A stretch of DNA of 64,000 nucleotides from CAKZML01 sp963823435 (GCA_963823435.1 CAWGLN010000001.1:372001-436000), one strand, 5' to 3'. Counted from the stretch's first letter, positions 35,391 through 46,342 are shown. Translations and numbers: made by a program. Notes: generated by a model from the sequence alone, not told the origin.

Positions 35391-38039
35391 TCACCGTCCG
35401 GCAGGGTCGCCGGTAACTTCCGGCAGGCTCGCCGTGACTTCCCTCACGCATGTGAATTCACCCAGGTTGGGAATTACATTGTCCTCAAGACCAGCTAAAC
35501 CGGGAAGATCCAGATGGCATTGCCATCCGTGGTTCCTGACCAGAACCCGCGTTTTGTCCGCTATTCCCTGCAGATACAAGCGGCCGTTGCGCCCCACAGG
35601 ATACACCTCCGGATAGCCGTCAATCCGCGCCTGGGATCCCTCTGGCACCGGCGTCCCGTCGGGCCACAGGACGCGTAGCAATACGCCCCGGGTATCCCTG
35701 ACATCGAACTCCACCAGCGTACCCGAGCGGATAATACGGGGCCACAGACTCGCCCGTGTCGATGACCTGTACGGTCATCGGCAGGTCCCGGGAATCGATA
35801 CTGATACGGTTCGCCTGGTAAGGCAGCAGCCCCGGGATCATCAGCCGGCCATTGCTGTCGGTGACTCCCATTTCGCGATTCTCCAGGTAAACCCTGACGC
35901 CTTCGAAACCACCCGCATCCACGACCGCGAAGCCATCCCTGATTTGCCGGTTGGCATATATATCGTTACCCAGCCAGGCTATCGATCCGTTTGCCTGGGC
36001 CCGCCATCCGGTCTGTCCATCAAGACTGCGTACTCTCGGCCTGCACGCTGTTGTAGTCAGTATTCCAGGTGGTTTCTGCCTCCATGGCAGTGCTGCTCCC
36101 GGTGTAGGCGGCGGCTCGGTAGCCGAAGCCCGGACCCGTGGGAGCATCACTCCTGTACTCCATGCGCAGGTTCTGCGAGTCCCTGGTCCGCTGCATGTTC
36201 GCCGAGGCACTGCGTCGCCCGCCAAAGTACTTCATCACCAGCAGGCTCGCCTGCAAATCGTTGTCGGTCTGTTGGATATAGCTGCCGCTCAGGCTCAGGG
36301 ACAGACTGTACGGAAGGGGCCGTGAATAGTTCAGGGTGACGAGTTTGCGATTCAGGCGTGCGTCATCAAAGCGTTCATCGACAAGCGACATACCCACAGA
36401 TCCATGGTCACCCAGGCTGGTGCCCGCCGATACCAGGGATTGCAGACGGGGAAAATCGTTGGGCACATCGGAACCCGGTTGAACAAAATCTGCGCTAGTG
36501 CCCTGAAACCTCAGGTCAAAACGAAAATCGCGTCCCTGGTACTGGTGACCCACTTGCCACAGGGCGCCGATATTGTCCTGGTGACTGAATGCGAGGGCGG
36601 CAGAAAAAACACCCAGGCGCGTCATGGCGAAGTTGGCGGAAGCGCCGGCCACCTGGACGTCACCCGTGCCGTCGAGGCGCCCCTCCAGGGTAAGATTGCT
36701 CGTCAGGCCCCTGCGCAACATGGCCGACACCATCATCTCTGAATAATTGTTACTTTCCAGGGAGTAATTCCGCCGCAACGCGCCCACGCTCACCGCATAG
36801 TCCGACAATCCCGGCCGCAGCAAATCATGCGAGGCGTAAAAGTCCTGGATAACCAGCTGCTCCCGGCCCAGCAGGTCGCGGGTGACCACCTGGATCTGCC
36901 CGGCTCCGGTGACCACCGGAATATCGTCGATGCGAAAGGTTCCGTCAGGCAGTTCCTGGCTGGAGCGCAGGCTGCCGTTGACGAAATATGTCCAGCGCCG
37001 TGGGCACCGCGGCGCTCCCGTTGATTGACGGCTGGGGGAAGGTAATCAAGGTGGGTTGGGTGGCGAAATTAGTTGCCAGTTGTATACCCGCGAAGCGCAG
37101 GGAGCGCGACCAGCTGTTGGACGGGGTCAGTGCATCACCGATACGCAGACTGCTTAGCCTGTCCGGAAAATCCCGGGTCCAGGTCGTGTCCAGCCGGACC
37201 AGTTCATCGGGCTGTGACCCAAGCGGTCCATCCTGGTTGCGATACAACAGTCCGGCAGACAGGTTCCCCCGAGTAGTGAAAACCGTTGGGTTGAAAAGAC
37301 CTGACACCTGGCTCGCCGCCAGCCCGGGATCATCGATATAGGCAAGATCGTAGTCCATGAAGGCACCGTTATCGGCGCTGGGTGTTATACCTGAATTCCA
37401 GGATAATGAGCGCGTAATGTCAGCCATGTACTCGGCAGGAATCTGTGCTGATCCGCTCATGCTCGGGGTGTCTACCTGTGTATGAACACCTGGCAAGGCG
37501 TCGAAGTTGCTAAAGGTGCGACCAGCGTGTTCCACCACTTCCGGGATGGCTCGGGTCATGCCCCACTGGGCCAGGGTATCAGGCTCAGCGTACAGGTTGC
37601 CTTGCGCATCCACCATCATCAGCACCGACCCACGATGTGTGCCATTGACGGTCATATCCAGCAACAGCAACTGGTCATCACGGACGTCCTTGATCGGCTC
37701 TTGGGAGCGTGGAGTCGGCGCGTCGGGTAGAAGTGAGTTTGAAGCCATCAGGTCAGACGTCTCGGGGACAGCATAGTCTCCCTTTGCGGGAGAACGCTTG
37801 GGCTGGAGCACCGAGACATCGCGACCTGAGCGACTGCCTTGGTCAAACTGGACGGATACCTTAGTGCTCGCAGGGGCAGTGTCGTGCATATCGCCTCCCT
37901 GCACCGAGTCAAGCCTGTCTGTCCAGGCTCTGACGGTCAATTCGGCGCTATTGGCGAAAACGGGCTTTTTCAGATAAGTCAGCAGACACTGAGGCGAGAG
38001 AGGTCTCTTCGCTCGCCTGTTCAACAGGAGTATCGCCAA
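35391..38039 (-). pseudogene. fimbrial outer-membrane usher (CsuD/FimD-like), broken by several frameshifts
   Basis: The usher is spread over four overlapping frames that join in order. The first (from 38039) carries the N-terminal domain (LLLLDMTVNGTHRGSVL) and the start of the barrel to AALDIF-like sequence. The second is the rest of the barrel and plug, the third and fourth the C-terminal domains. Breaks lie near 36983, 36030 and 35731, each explained by one extra base. A signal-like stretch (VLLTLAALCAMQVSLG) upstream, near 38070, lies in yet another frame, so a fourth break near 37965 is likely. All regions are present, so this may be an assembly problem rather than decay. Confidence 0.8.
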
Positions 38040-38092
38040 GACTCACCTGCATGGCGCACAGGGCCGCCAGGGTGAGCAATACATGGACTCTC

Positions 38093-38845
38093 TTATTCGG
38101 GGGTGGCCACGGCATGCTCCCAGCCCCTGCCCTGTTCGGATGTAATATTCACGTGCTTTAGTACGCCAGGATCTCCGGGAACCAGGAATTCAACCCTGGA
38201 GCCAGGCAGCAGGTAACGCGCCTGTCCGACGGGTGTTTTGTCCTTTTCGGGCATGGTGCCGGTAGCGCCGGTGACTTCCACAGACCTGAGTTTCACGTGA
38301 GCGTTGCCTGCATTGTGCAGACTCACGTAGGTGCCCTGCTCCGTCTTGTGGGCGGACGCCAGTTCAATATTGGGTTGAACGTCCAGTCCTGGCGCCGTAA
38401 CGAACACTGGCAGGCTGACCTGGAGACGCATGGTGACGGCGGTGCCCTGGGGACCCGCTGGTGGAGCAAGTTCGGTGATCAGCAAACGAAATGTCTGTTC
38501 CGCATCCGCATCCGGATTACCAAGGAACGCGACACGCACGATTTGCTGACTGCCGGGCTGGATGGTGAAAATGGGGGGTACTGCCAGGATCTGGTCTGTC
38601 TCTGCAAGTTGATTTTCCCCTAGATCGTTTTGGGACCAAAGCATCGCGACGACATCCATTGAAACGGGCATCGTGTCTTCATTACGTATGCGTAGCTCAG
38701 CCGACACACCAACCCGGTGCAAGTCCAGTCGCACGGGATTGACATCGACCGCCGCCGCCATGGTCCAGCCACTCCAAAGCCATAGCAGGAGCCCGAGGAA
38801 GGGAGCGGCTGATGCCGCTCCCCTGAGGTTACTTCGGGAAGTCAT
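38093..38845 (-). CDS. periplasmic pilus chaperone (PapD/CsuC-like)
   Basis: 250 residues with signal peptide (LLLWLWSGWTMAAA). The PapD-like N-domain has VDVNPVRLDLHRVGVSAELRI, then IFTIQPGSQQIVRVAFLG, the strand that donates to pilin subunits, and the C-domain follows. It stabilises subunits in the periplasm before the usher. It lies 1 bp from the pilin stop and about 50 bp from the usher frame, in the order pilin, chaperone, usher, tip typical of archaic chaperone-usher operons. Confidence 0.9.
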   Translation of the reverse strand: MTSRSNLRGAASAAPFLGLLLWLWSGWTMAAAVDVNPVRLDLHRVGVSAELRIRNEDTMPVSMDVVAMLWSQNDLGENQLAETDQILAVPPIFTIQPGSQQIVRVAFLGNPDADAEQTFRLLITELAPPAGPQGTAVTMRLQVSLPVFVTAPGLDVQPNIELASAHKTEQGTYVSLHNAGNAHVKLRSVEVTGATGTMPEKDKTPVGQARYLLPGSRVEFLVPGDPGVLKHVNITSEQGRGWEHAVATPE

Positions 38846-38846
38846 T

Positions 38847-39363
38847 CTAGAACGTGATCGTGACGGTTACGGAATCGTTATACGCAGCGTTGATCGCTGC
38901 GGCGGCCACCGCCTGAGTTACACGACCATAGACACTGATGGTATCGCCACCCAAATAGCCGACACCTGCCACCGGCACGCCGCCGCCAGCAGTGTTCAGC
39001 CACGGGTTGCTGCGGCCGGTATCAGTGTAAAGCTGGTAAGGCAGGGTGTTCGAGCCACCATCACCCATCAGACGGGTAGCCCCATCCGCGCTGCCAAGCA
39101 AGCCTCCATCGAGGGTGATTTCCGTATTGGTGCCGGTAGTGCACTGCCAGGTGATGGATCCAGCAGTATCGTTATCAATCGTGGGATCCAGCGTGCCAAA
39201 TGCGACCGGTGCCGTGGTTACGATTTCACAAACGGGTGCAACCTGGGCCGAAACCAGCAGGGTACCCGTAGTCATCAGCCTGGACGGCAGATGATACGCC
39301 GGCCAGGCTGGCTACGATTGCGAAGGCAAGGGTCTTGCTAGAAGCTTTTTTAATCGAAGTCAT
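38847..39363 (-). CDS. spore coat U (SCPU) domain major pilin, CsuA/B-like, frameshifted after the signal peptide
   Basis: The mature pilin (VSAQVAPVCEIVTTAPVAFG, YGRVTQAVAAAAINAAYNDSV, ending VTVTITF) is a canonical SCPU domain. Its in-frame ATG at 39275 has no signal peptide. One base away in another frame, from an ATG at 39363, is a textbook signal peptide, MTSIKKASSKTLAFAIVASL and on to VQA, preceded by a GAGGAT ribosome site. One extra base near 39278 separates them. I therefore annotate the gene from 39363. First gene of the pilus operon. Confidence 0.82.
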
Positions 39364-39831
39364 ATTCAAATCCTCAAAATAGTAAATAACCTAGGTCGTC
39401 GGCGGCCCAGCCATCTCCACCCGGAGATCTGTAGCATTGCGTCCCCGCCTCGCGACGGGTTTGCCTTTCTCGGCAGCCCCAGGAGATCCCCTGGCCTGCT
39501 GGCCCGCACTCGCCAGGGTGTCGGACCATCTCACGCTGCTTGTCATGAGCCCGTGAGCTTGGTGGGCATCCTAACCAAGCCAAAAAAGCGATTATGTGAA
39601 ACAAGTCTCAGATGCCTATATTAATCAAGCCCTTGAGAGTCAAATCTAAACTGGACTTAATTTAATAGTTAGAAGCATGGGTGCCTGATATGGTCTTTTT
39701 CGAACAATAATTGCCATATGCAGGTGAAATTACTCAGGAAATCAGGATCTATGCAACATTCCTGACCCTGTACGCACCCGCCCGCGAAGAACCACCTCAC
39801 CCGGTTTTGCTACGAAACAATCGGCATGTGA
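39364..39831. other. AT-rich region upstream of the pilus operon
   Basis: About 470 bp without a credible gene. The segment 39590-39720 is clearly more AT-rich than its neighbours and includes a good minus-strand promoter candidate. The part from 39374 to 39600 would be a long pilus 5' leader. Low GC upstream of pili often marks H-NS-type silencing, which I infer but cannot show. Confidence 0.5.
39615..39643 (-). promoter_or_regulatory. candidate sigma-70 promoter for the pilus operon
   Basis: On the minus strand TTGACT (39643-39638) is separated by exactly 17 bp from TATAGG (39620-39615). It lies in the AT-rich block and about 245 bp upstream of the pilin start. Confidence 0.4.
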
Positions 39832-40380
39832 ATGGCCAAGGCTCGTCCCCTGGGCCCATGCAAGGCGCACAACGGACCGAAACCGAACCTGGCGATGCGC
39901 TTCAATCGCATCATGACCAATCGCTTTTACGAAATCCTGGACTTTATCAACATGCATTACTGCCTGACCCGGCGCAATGACACCGTGTACTGGCAGGAAG
40001 TGCAGAAGCCCGAACGCATCAACGAACGCCTGCGCGCAAAGCTGGCGTACTGGAAACTCAAGCCCCCTTCCGCCGCGGATTTCCAGGACCAGTTTCTCCC
40101 CGGACAAGCGGACACACCCCTGTCGCCCGGCATGATGGCGGGCGATTATCGCTGCCCTGTCGACACCGCAGGTCTGTGGAATCACGAAAGTTACGAAGCC
40201 ATCCTGTTTGGCATGGATTTTCTGAGGGACGAGTGCGATGAGCAGTTTGGAAAAAATCGGTCACAAACGCTGATATTGAGACAAATCGTTGAACGCCTGC
40301 GGGCGGCACCGAAAAAGCTGCCGCCTCACGCCATCTGGTTACAGCGCATGGTAGGCATGCGTGACTTCCCGAAGTCCTGA
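39832..40380 (+). pseudogene. C-terminal remnant of a flavin-dependent tryptophan halogenase
   Basis: 182-residue frame with an in-frame stop directly before its ATG. NRIMTNRFYEILDFINMHYC, TRRNDTVYWQEV, RINERLRAKLAYWKLKPPS and SYEAILFGMDFL match the C-terminal region of tryptophan-halogenase-like proteins. The FAD-binding domain, the active-site Lys region and the WxWxIP motif are absent, and I see no matching sequence upstream. It cannot be catalytic. It is probably a decayed remnant left after loss of the 5' two-thirds. Confidence 0.7.
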
Positions 40381-40662
40381 CCCGGAGACAAGCACCGCCT
40401 CTCGGACCCCGGGAATACATTTAACCCGCGACAAGCCATGGTTTGTACTGCCGGCAATGCATGAAACCCCGATGTCCCACAGGGTGCATTCGTTGCACCG
40501 TCCAAAATCGCACATGAACCGCAACTACCCCGGGCCCTATGGACCCGAGGTTGCCAGTTTCGGACCAGATTAGAGACACCCTAGGTACTAGCACGGATTC
40601 CCCGCATCCGGTTGCTGGCGTCAGTATCGGTCGAAGGTCCCCGACACTGGCGGTGAGCGCCT
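40381..40662. other. intergenic region
   Basis: About 280 bp between the halogenase remnant and the nickel permease. It contains GGGTGCATTCGTTGCACC near 40480-40500, similar to units of the repeat cluster at 41380. I see nothing else. Confidence 0.4.
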
Positions 40663-41378
40663 ATGGAATGGTTAACCCCACAGATTCAGGCCCTGGCATG
40701 GACGGCCATGGTTGTCGGGCTGGTGCACACTGTGCTTGGCCCGGACCACTACCTGCCCTTCATTGCCTTGTCCCGTGCCCGGCGCTGGAGCCTCGCACGG
40801 ACGCTTGCAGTCACCGGATTCTGCGGACTTGGGCATGTGCTGGGTTCGGTGCTGATCGGTTGCTGGGCCTGGCGGCGGGCGCCGCCCTGAATCAGTTGGT
40901 GGAACTGGAAAGCCTGCGTGGGCAACTCGCCAGTTGGGCCATGCTGTCTTTCGGGCTGGTATACACCGCGTGGAGCGTAAGACAGCTCTGGCGCAAACGC
41001 GAGCACAAGCATGTGCACGTGCACAGCAACGGCAAGGCACACCTGCATGTGCATTCTCACCAGTCCGAGCATGCGCACCCCCACCTCGAAAACGGTGGCG
41101 CACTGGGCCCCTGGGCGATATTCATTATTTTCGTGCTGGGCCCTTGCGAGGCCCTGATACCAATCCTTATGTATCCGGCAGCTGCGCATAATTACGCCGG
41201 CCTGGCCTGGGTCGTTCTGGTGTTCGGGATAACCACTATCGCCACCATGATAGCCATTGTGGCCCTGGGGGTACGAGGCCTGGCCAGGATCAAGCAGGGT
41301 CACTGGGATCGGTATGTCCACGTCTTGACAGGAACCGCCATAAGTCTTTGTGGCGTATTCATGCTGGTTGGGTTCTAA
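40663..41378 (+). CDS. putative nickel/cobalt permease (NicO/UreH-like), frameshifted
   Basis: A small polytopic membrane protein of about 238 residues read in two frames. The first begins MEWLTPQIQALAWTAMVVG and has HTVLGPDHYLPF, resembling the first metal-selecting helix of NicO/UreH-type transporters, and GLGHVLGSVLIG. Near 40860 the frame shifts (GGTTG where GGTTTG would fit, one base missing) and continues with LLGLAAGAALNQL. A histidine-rich loop follows, about 13 His between 41005 and 41090, then three more membrane segments. It lies next to hypE, so nickel supply for the hydrogenase is the likely role; a TauE/SafE-like exporter is the alternative. Confidence 0.6.
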
Positions 41379-41379
41379 G

Positions 41380-41610
41380 TAGGGTGCGTTTTACGCACCA
41401 TGGTGCACAGAGTGCACCCTACTTCCGGGTTGCCGATCTTCGCAGTAGGGTGCGTTCTACGCACCGTGGCGGCCAGTGCACGGAATGCACCCTGTGCGTG
41501 TCGGGCTATGCCGTGCGATCGGCGTCTATAATCTGAGAACGGTGCACAAAGTGCAACCTACTTCCGGGTTGCCAGTTTTCACCGCAAGGTGCGTTTTACG
41601 CACCGGTCTG
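41380..41610. repeat. cluster of GTAGGGTGCG-type palindromic repeats
   Basis: At least three copies of GGTGCGTTTTACGCACC-like palindromes (41387, 41453 with one change, 41591), alternating with GGTGCACAGAGTGCACCCTAC-like palindromes (41403, 41538 region). The phrase CTACTTCCGGGTTGCC occurs twice after the latter. The units form nested hairpins in the gap between convergent genes. Related single units occur near 29137 and 40480. This is a REP-like intergenic repeat family; function unknown. Confidence 0.7.
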
Positions 41611-41633
41611 CGCAGAATAAACCTCGAAGCCCC

Positions 41634-42639
41634 TCAGCAAATTCGCGGTAAGGGATCGTCTTCCAGTTCTTCCAACAAGCGACTCCCACCGATACGGGTT
41701 TCCAGCTGAACCCGCGGGCTACCCGATACCAGCGTACCTATCAGCGCGGCCTCCTCACCTCCCGGCAGAGCCCTCCATCGCTCCAGCGCCTCGTCTGCAT
41801 TACGCTTCGTCCAGCACCGCCACCACCCGCCCCTCACAGGCCAGGTAATAGGGATCGTAGCCAAGCATCTTGCACACCGAAATCACCTGTTCCCTTACCG
41901 GAATCGCCTCCTCCTTCAGGTGCACGCCCAAACCGGATGCGTGGCAAAGCTCGTGACATACCGTCACCAGGCCTCCGCGGGTGGGGTCACGCATAAAACG
42001 CAGTCCGGGCAAATCCAGCAGGGCCCGGGTAAAGAGGAGGACGCTGGCAGCATCCGATCGCAATGAGCCGCTAAGACCGAATTGTTCCCGCGCCAGCATG
42101 ACCGCGATGCCATGATCCCCTACGGGGCCACTGACCAGCAACCGATCGCCGTCCTTCAGTCCATCCAGCGAAAGTCGGGCCCGGGGGTCAAGTCGCCCGA
42201 CACCCGTGGTGGCCAGGTAAAGCCCCCCACCCTGGCCACGCGGCAGGACCTTGGTATCGCCGGCCACCACGACCACCTCCATGTCCCGGGCAGTCCTGGC
42301 CAGACTTGCGATGAGACGATCCAGTACTTCTACATCAAAACCCTCCTCGATAAAGGCATTGAGGGTGAGGAAGACCGGTGTAGCGCCGGCAACGGCCAGG
42401 TCATTGCAGGTGCCATGCACGGCCAGGCTGCCTATATTGCCACCCGGAAACTCCAGCGGCTGCACGGTGAATCCATCGGTGCTCATTACCAGTTGCTGGT
42501 TATCCCAGGGCAAGGTGACCGCGTCCAGCCGGGTGTCCAGCGACGGGTTGGCAAGATGAGCCGCGAAAACTTCTTTGATCAGTTCACGCATGAAGCGCCC
42601 GCCATTTCCGTGGGCCAGGCTGATATATCGGTCTTCCAT
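41634..42639 (-). CDS. hypE: hydrogenase maturation protein HypE, frameshifted
   Basis: HypE turns the carbamoyl group received from HypF into the cyanide ligand of the NiFe site. The main frame (from 42639) has HGNGGRFMRELI at the start, VMSTDGFTVQP, GDTKVLPRGQGGG and the ATP-binding RDPTRGGL. It stops at 41800 after VVAVLDEA. The next frame continues NADEALERWRALPGG and ends in DPLPRIC, the C-terminal PRIC motif whose Cys carries the thiocyanate. One extra T near 41801 explains the break. When joined the length (~335) is normal. Confidence 0.9.
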
Positions 42640-42650
42640 GCGTCTCCCCC

Positions 42651-44021
42651 CTAGTCTGCGTGTTCCAGTTTGCCGGGCTCCGGGTTCACGGCCGCGGTCG
42701 CCCTGACCCGCGGCGCCAGGTCATCGTACTCGCTGCGTATCTGTCTGCGCATCTCGTCCCGGAACACATTCACGTTGTTGAAAAATTCTCTCATGAGTAT
42801 TACCCAGTAATACTCTCCCCGGGCAGTTACCAACAAGGATGGTCGGGAAATTTTCAGCGCCCCCAGCATCCACATACCCAGTAGCTCAAAAGCCATGCGC
42901 AGGTAAAATACCTTACCGTAACGATGCTGCAGCCAGCTCTTGTCCAGGCTGAGTCCAAACAACTTCATCACGAAGTCATAACGCATCTGCTCACGCCGAC
43001 CCAGTTGCTTGCTGCGGGTAATCGCGCTGATGCCCGAGTCGACCCGCTTGCAATACCCGTTGATGGAAAAGCTGGTGGCATGAATGACACCGTTTATGTA
43101 GCTGAACGCACCCGACCCAGCGCCAATGTATTCATCCCTGCCGACGATGTATTCATCGATCGACACGCCGCGTGTGGAGAAACACCAGGCGGTGGAACGG
43201 TGGTAATCCGGTGACAACGCCGCCACGATTTGCTCGAACATGCGCCTGCTGTCGGACTTGTGCAATGGCCCCATGCTTCCGGTTACCCGACGCCTGGCGG
43301 AGTCGGCAACCATCAACGGATAATAGGAAACCTGTTCGGGACGTAATGCCACCAGGGTGCGCAGGTCATGCGCCAGGGAGTCTTCGGTCTGCCCTGGCAG
43401 ATTAAAGATCATGTCCACATTCAGGGTTGGAAAAATTCCCCGCGCTCCTTCCAGGGACCGGCATATGGCCTCTGCGCTGCCGTACTTTTCGTAACGATCC
43501 ATGGACTTGAGCAATTCATCATCAAAACTCTGGACGCCCACGGACAGTCGTTTTACGCCGCGTCGGCGCAAGGCGTGCAGTAAATCCGGACGCAGGTCAC
43601 TGGGATTTGTCTCTACCGAGATGGCGCCCAGGGGAAATAACTCGTTGCACAAATCCAGCGTGCGTAATAACTCATCCTCGTCAACCGTGGGCGTGCCGCC
43701 ACCCACATACAGGTCATCAAAAACGAAACCCTGTTCGTGATAGCGCCTGATTTCGCTCCTCAGAGATTTGAAATAGCGGGCCGCCATTTGCGGCTGATAC
43801 TGCACACGATGAAAGGAGCAAAACGGGCATAGCACGGGGCAAAAAGGGATGTGTACATATAACTGGTAGACGGCGCCCGGGCGCGCTATCGGAAGACCAC
43901 CGCACTCGCTGATGGGTCCGAAGGTCATCGATCGGGCGTACTCATGCCTGACTAGTGAGGTGAAAAGACTCTCGATCACCCGCATGGCGCTTGCTCTCCG
44001 TGGCCGCGCTCCGGAAGCCAC
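42651..44021 (-). CDS. HemN/HemW-like radical SAM protein within the hyp operon
   Basis: 456 residues. The radical SAM cluster motif CPVLCPFCS (C-x3-C-x2-C) lies near residue 62, with VGGGTPTVDEDELL, VETNPSD and VGVQSFDDELL as further coproporphyrinogen-oxidase-family motifs, and LPGQTEDSL. The C-terminal part differs from HemN. It sits between hypF and hypE on the same strand, with 11 bp to hypE. It is probably not the housekeeping HemN. A haem-related or maturation role linked to the hydrogenase is possible from position only. Confidence 0.8.
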   Translation of the reverse strand: MASGARPRRASAMRVIESLFTSLVRHEYARSMTFGPISECGGLPIARPGAVYQLYVHIPFCPVLCPFCSFHRVQYQPQMAARYFKSLRSEIRRYHEQGFVFDDLYVGGGTPTVDEDELLRTLDLCNELFPLGAISVETNPSDLRPDLLHALRRRGVKRLSVGVQSFDDELLKSMDRYEKYGSAEAICRSLEGARGIFPTLNVDMIFNLPGQTEDSLAHDLRTLVALRPEQVSYYPLMVADSARRRVTGSMGPLHKSDSRRMFEQIVAALSPDYHRSTAWCFSTRGVSIDEYIVGRDEYIGAGSGAFSYINGVIHATSFSINGYCKRVDSGISAITRSKQLGRREQMRYDFVMKLFGLSLDKSWLQHRYGKVFYLRMAFELLGMWMLGALKISRPSLLVTARGEYYWVILMREFFNNVNVFRDEMRRQIRSEYDDLAPRVRATAAVNPEPGKLEHAD

Positions 44022-44060
44022 TCCAAAAACAGCATGATCGCGACAGGGAGCAACCCTGCC

Positions 44061-46339
44061 TCAGGCGCTGCCCAGCACCTGCATCACCTGCCCGGCACTG
44101 ATACCGGCATCGTTGCAGGGTATGTTGCGGGCCTGCAATACATGAAAGCCGCACTCTTCTAGCAGGGTTCTGCTACGCGCTGCCAGCAGGGCATTCTGGA
44201 AAACGCCTCCGCACAGGCCCACGACCTGTATCCCTTGATCGGCACGCACGGCCTGCGCCTGTTTTACCAGACACCGCGCCAGGCTCTCGTGCAACAAAGA
44301 CGCAGCCTCAACGATGCCGGCGTCTTCGGCGACCAGCTGGCGCACCAGGGGCTCCCAGTCCGACTCGCAGCACGCCGCCCTCTCCGAGCAGCAACGGCAG
44401 GTCCACGTAATCTTCGCAGGCAACTGATTGGGCCTCCAGTTGCATCGGGCCCTGGCCTTCAAAGCTGGTCTCATGCAAGCCGAGCAAACCTGCCGCACCG
44501 TCAAACAAGCGCCCCACGGCGCTGGTATAGGGCGAATTCAGACCACGCTCCCATGCCTGGCGCACCAGGTCGGGCGCAGGTGAGCCCTCCCACTCAATGC
44601 CCGCCTCCCAGCAAAGCCCCGCTGCGCTTCGCCAGGGCGAGCGGGCCGCAAGCTCGCCACCGGGAAGTCTGAAGGGTCGGAAGCTGGCGACCCGGCGCCA
44701 TTGACCAGGCTCGACCAAGGAAGGCCTCGCCGCCCCACAGGCTGCCGTCCTCGCCATAACCCACACCGTCCCAGGCAAAAACCAGGCAGCGCTCCAGGTA
44801 GTCGTTATCCAGGACCAGGGCCGAGGCATGCGCGTGATGATGAAAGCACGGGGTAAGGGGCAGACCCCGGGCCCGGGCCCAGCGATGGGTGGTATAGGCG
44901 GGGTGTGCATCCACCAGCAGGCGCCTGGCCTCAACGCCATAAAGATTCTGCAGGTCGCCCGCCACTTGTTCAAATACCTGCAGGCTCCTGGCGCTGGACA
45001 TCTCTCCGATATGGGGCGAGATCACAAGACGATCATCCCAGGCCAGGGCCAGGGTGTTTTTCATCTGCCCACCCAGTGCCAACACCGGCTCTTGCAAGCG
45101 GCCCGGCAGGTCCAGTTCCAACGGCGCACAGCCACGTCCCAAACGCATGGGTCGCATACGACCGTCGATAAGTCGCCATACCGGGTCGTCTGCCGGCCGC
45201 ACGATGGGCCGGTCATGATGCAGGAATCCATCGGCCACCTTTCCCAGGCCGGCCTCCGCCTCGGCCACCGAGGTCAACACCGGCTCACCGCTCAGGTTAC
45301 CCGAGGTGGCGACGAGCGGCCCGCCGAAGTCAGACAGCAACAGGTGATGCAGTGGACTGTAGGGCAGGAACACGCCTACCTCCGACAAACCCGGAGCCAC
45401 CCCGGGTGCCAGGTCGCAGCCCGCTCGCCGCGGCACAAGCACAATGGGTCTTTCCGGTCCGGCAACCACTGTCGCGGTCACAGGCTCCAGGGTGGTCTGC
45501 TCCCGTAGCGCGTCCAGCCCATCCATACCCGATTGGGGAAACATCACGGCCAGCGGCTTGTCCGGCCGCTGCTTGCGCCGCCGCAGCCGCTGCACGGCTT
45601 GTTCATCCCTGGCATCACACATGAGGTGGTAACCACCCACACCCTTTACCGCCAGGATTTTCCCGCCCGCCAGGGCCGCCACCGCCATGGCCAACGCGTC
45701 CTCAGCCCTCGCCGGTGCCTGACCGGCCAGCGTAAACCTCAGTGACGGGCCACACTCTGGACACGCTACAGGTTCGGCGTGGAAGCGCCGGTCCAGGGGA
45801 TCCAGGTATTCCTCGTTACAACGCTCACAAAGCGGGAATGCGGCCATGGACGTGTTGGCGCGATCATACGGAAGGGCACGAATCAGGGTGTAGCGAGGTC
45901 CACACTGGGTGCAATTTGTAAAGGGGTATCGGTAACGCCGGTTACCCGGTGTGTTGATGTCCTCAATACACTCGCCGCAACAAAAATAATCCGGTGGGAT
46001 GAATACCCTGGGCGCATTACCCGATTCACTGGCCAGTATTTCGAAGCCCGTGAAAGCCTGGCACGCCAGCGTTTGCTGCGAATCCAGCCTGGGCCGAGCC
46101 AGCGGCGGCGCCTCCTGTATCAGCGCGCGCACAAATTCTTCCAGCTCCGGCGATGCTCCCTGCACAGTTATTTCAACCTGCCCGAGCGCATTACGCACCC
46201 AGCCGGATAGCCCCATCCGCTGCGCCAGGCGATACACATGGGGGCGAAAACCAACGCCCTGCACATGGCCGCTCACACGCACTAACAGACAGGAACTATC
46301 GCTCCCGGGCGAAGATGTGCTGCGCCCGGACGTCGACAT
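44061..46339 (-). CDS. hypF: carbamoyltransferase HypF, frameshifted twice
   Basis: HypF makes the carbamoyl group for the cyanide ligands. Domains in order: acylphosphatase (VRVSGHVQGVGFRPHVYRLA), two zinc-finger-like units (CGECIEDINT, CTQCGPRY, CERCNEEY, CPECGPSL), a YrdC-like domain (LAVMFPQSG, LVATSGNLSGEP) and a Kae1-like C-terminal domain with HHHAHASALVLDN and, at the end, VVGLCGGVFQNALL. The frame breaks near 44718 (after GGEAFL) and near 44368 (after LGEGGVL); each is restored by removing one base. Total length about 760, normal for HypF. Confidence 0.9.
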
Positions 46340-46342
46340 GGA

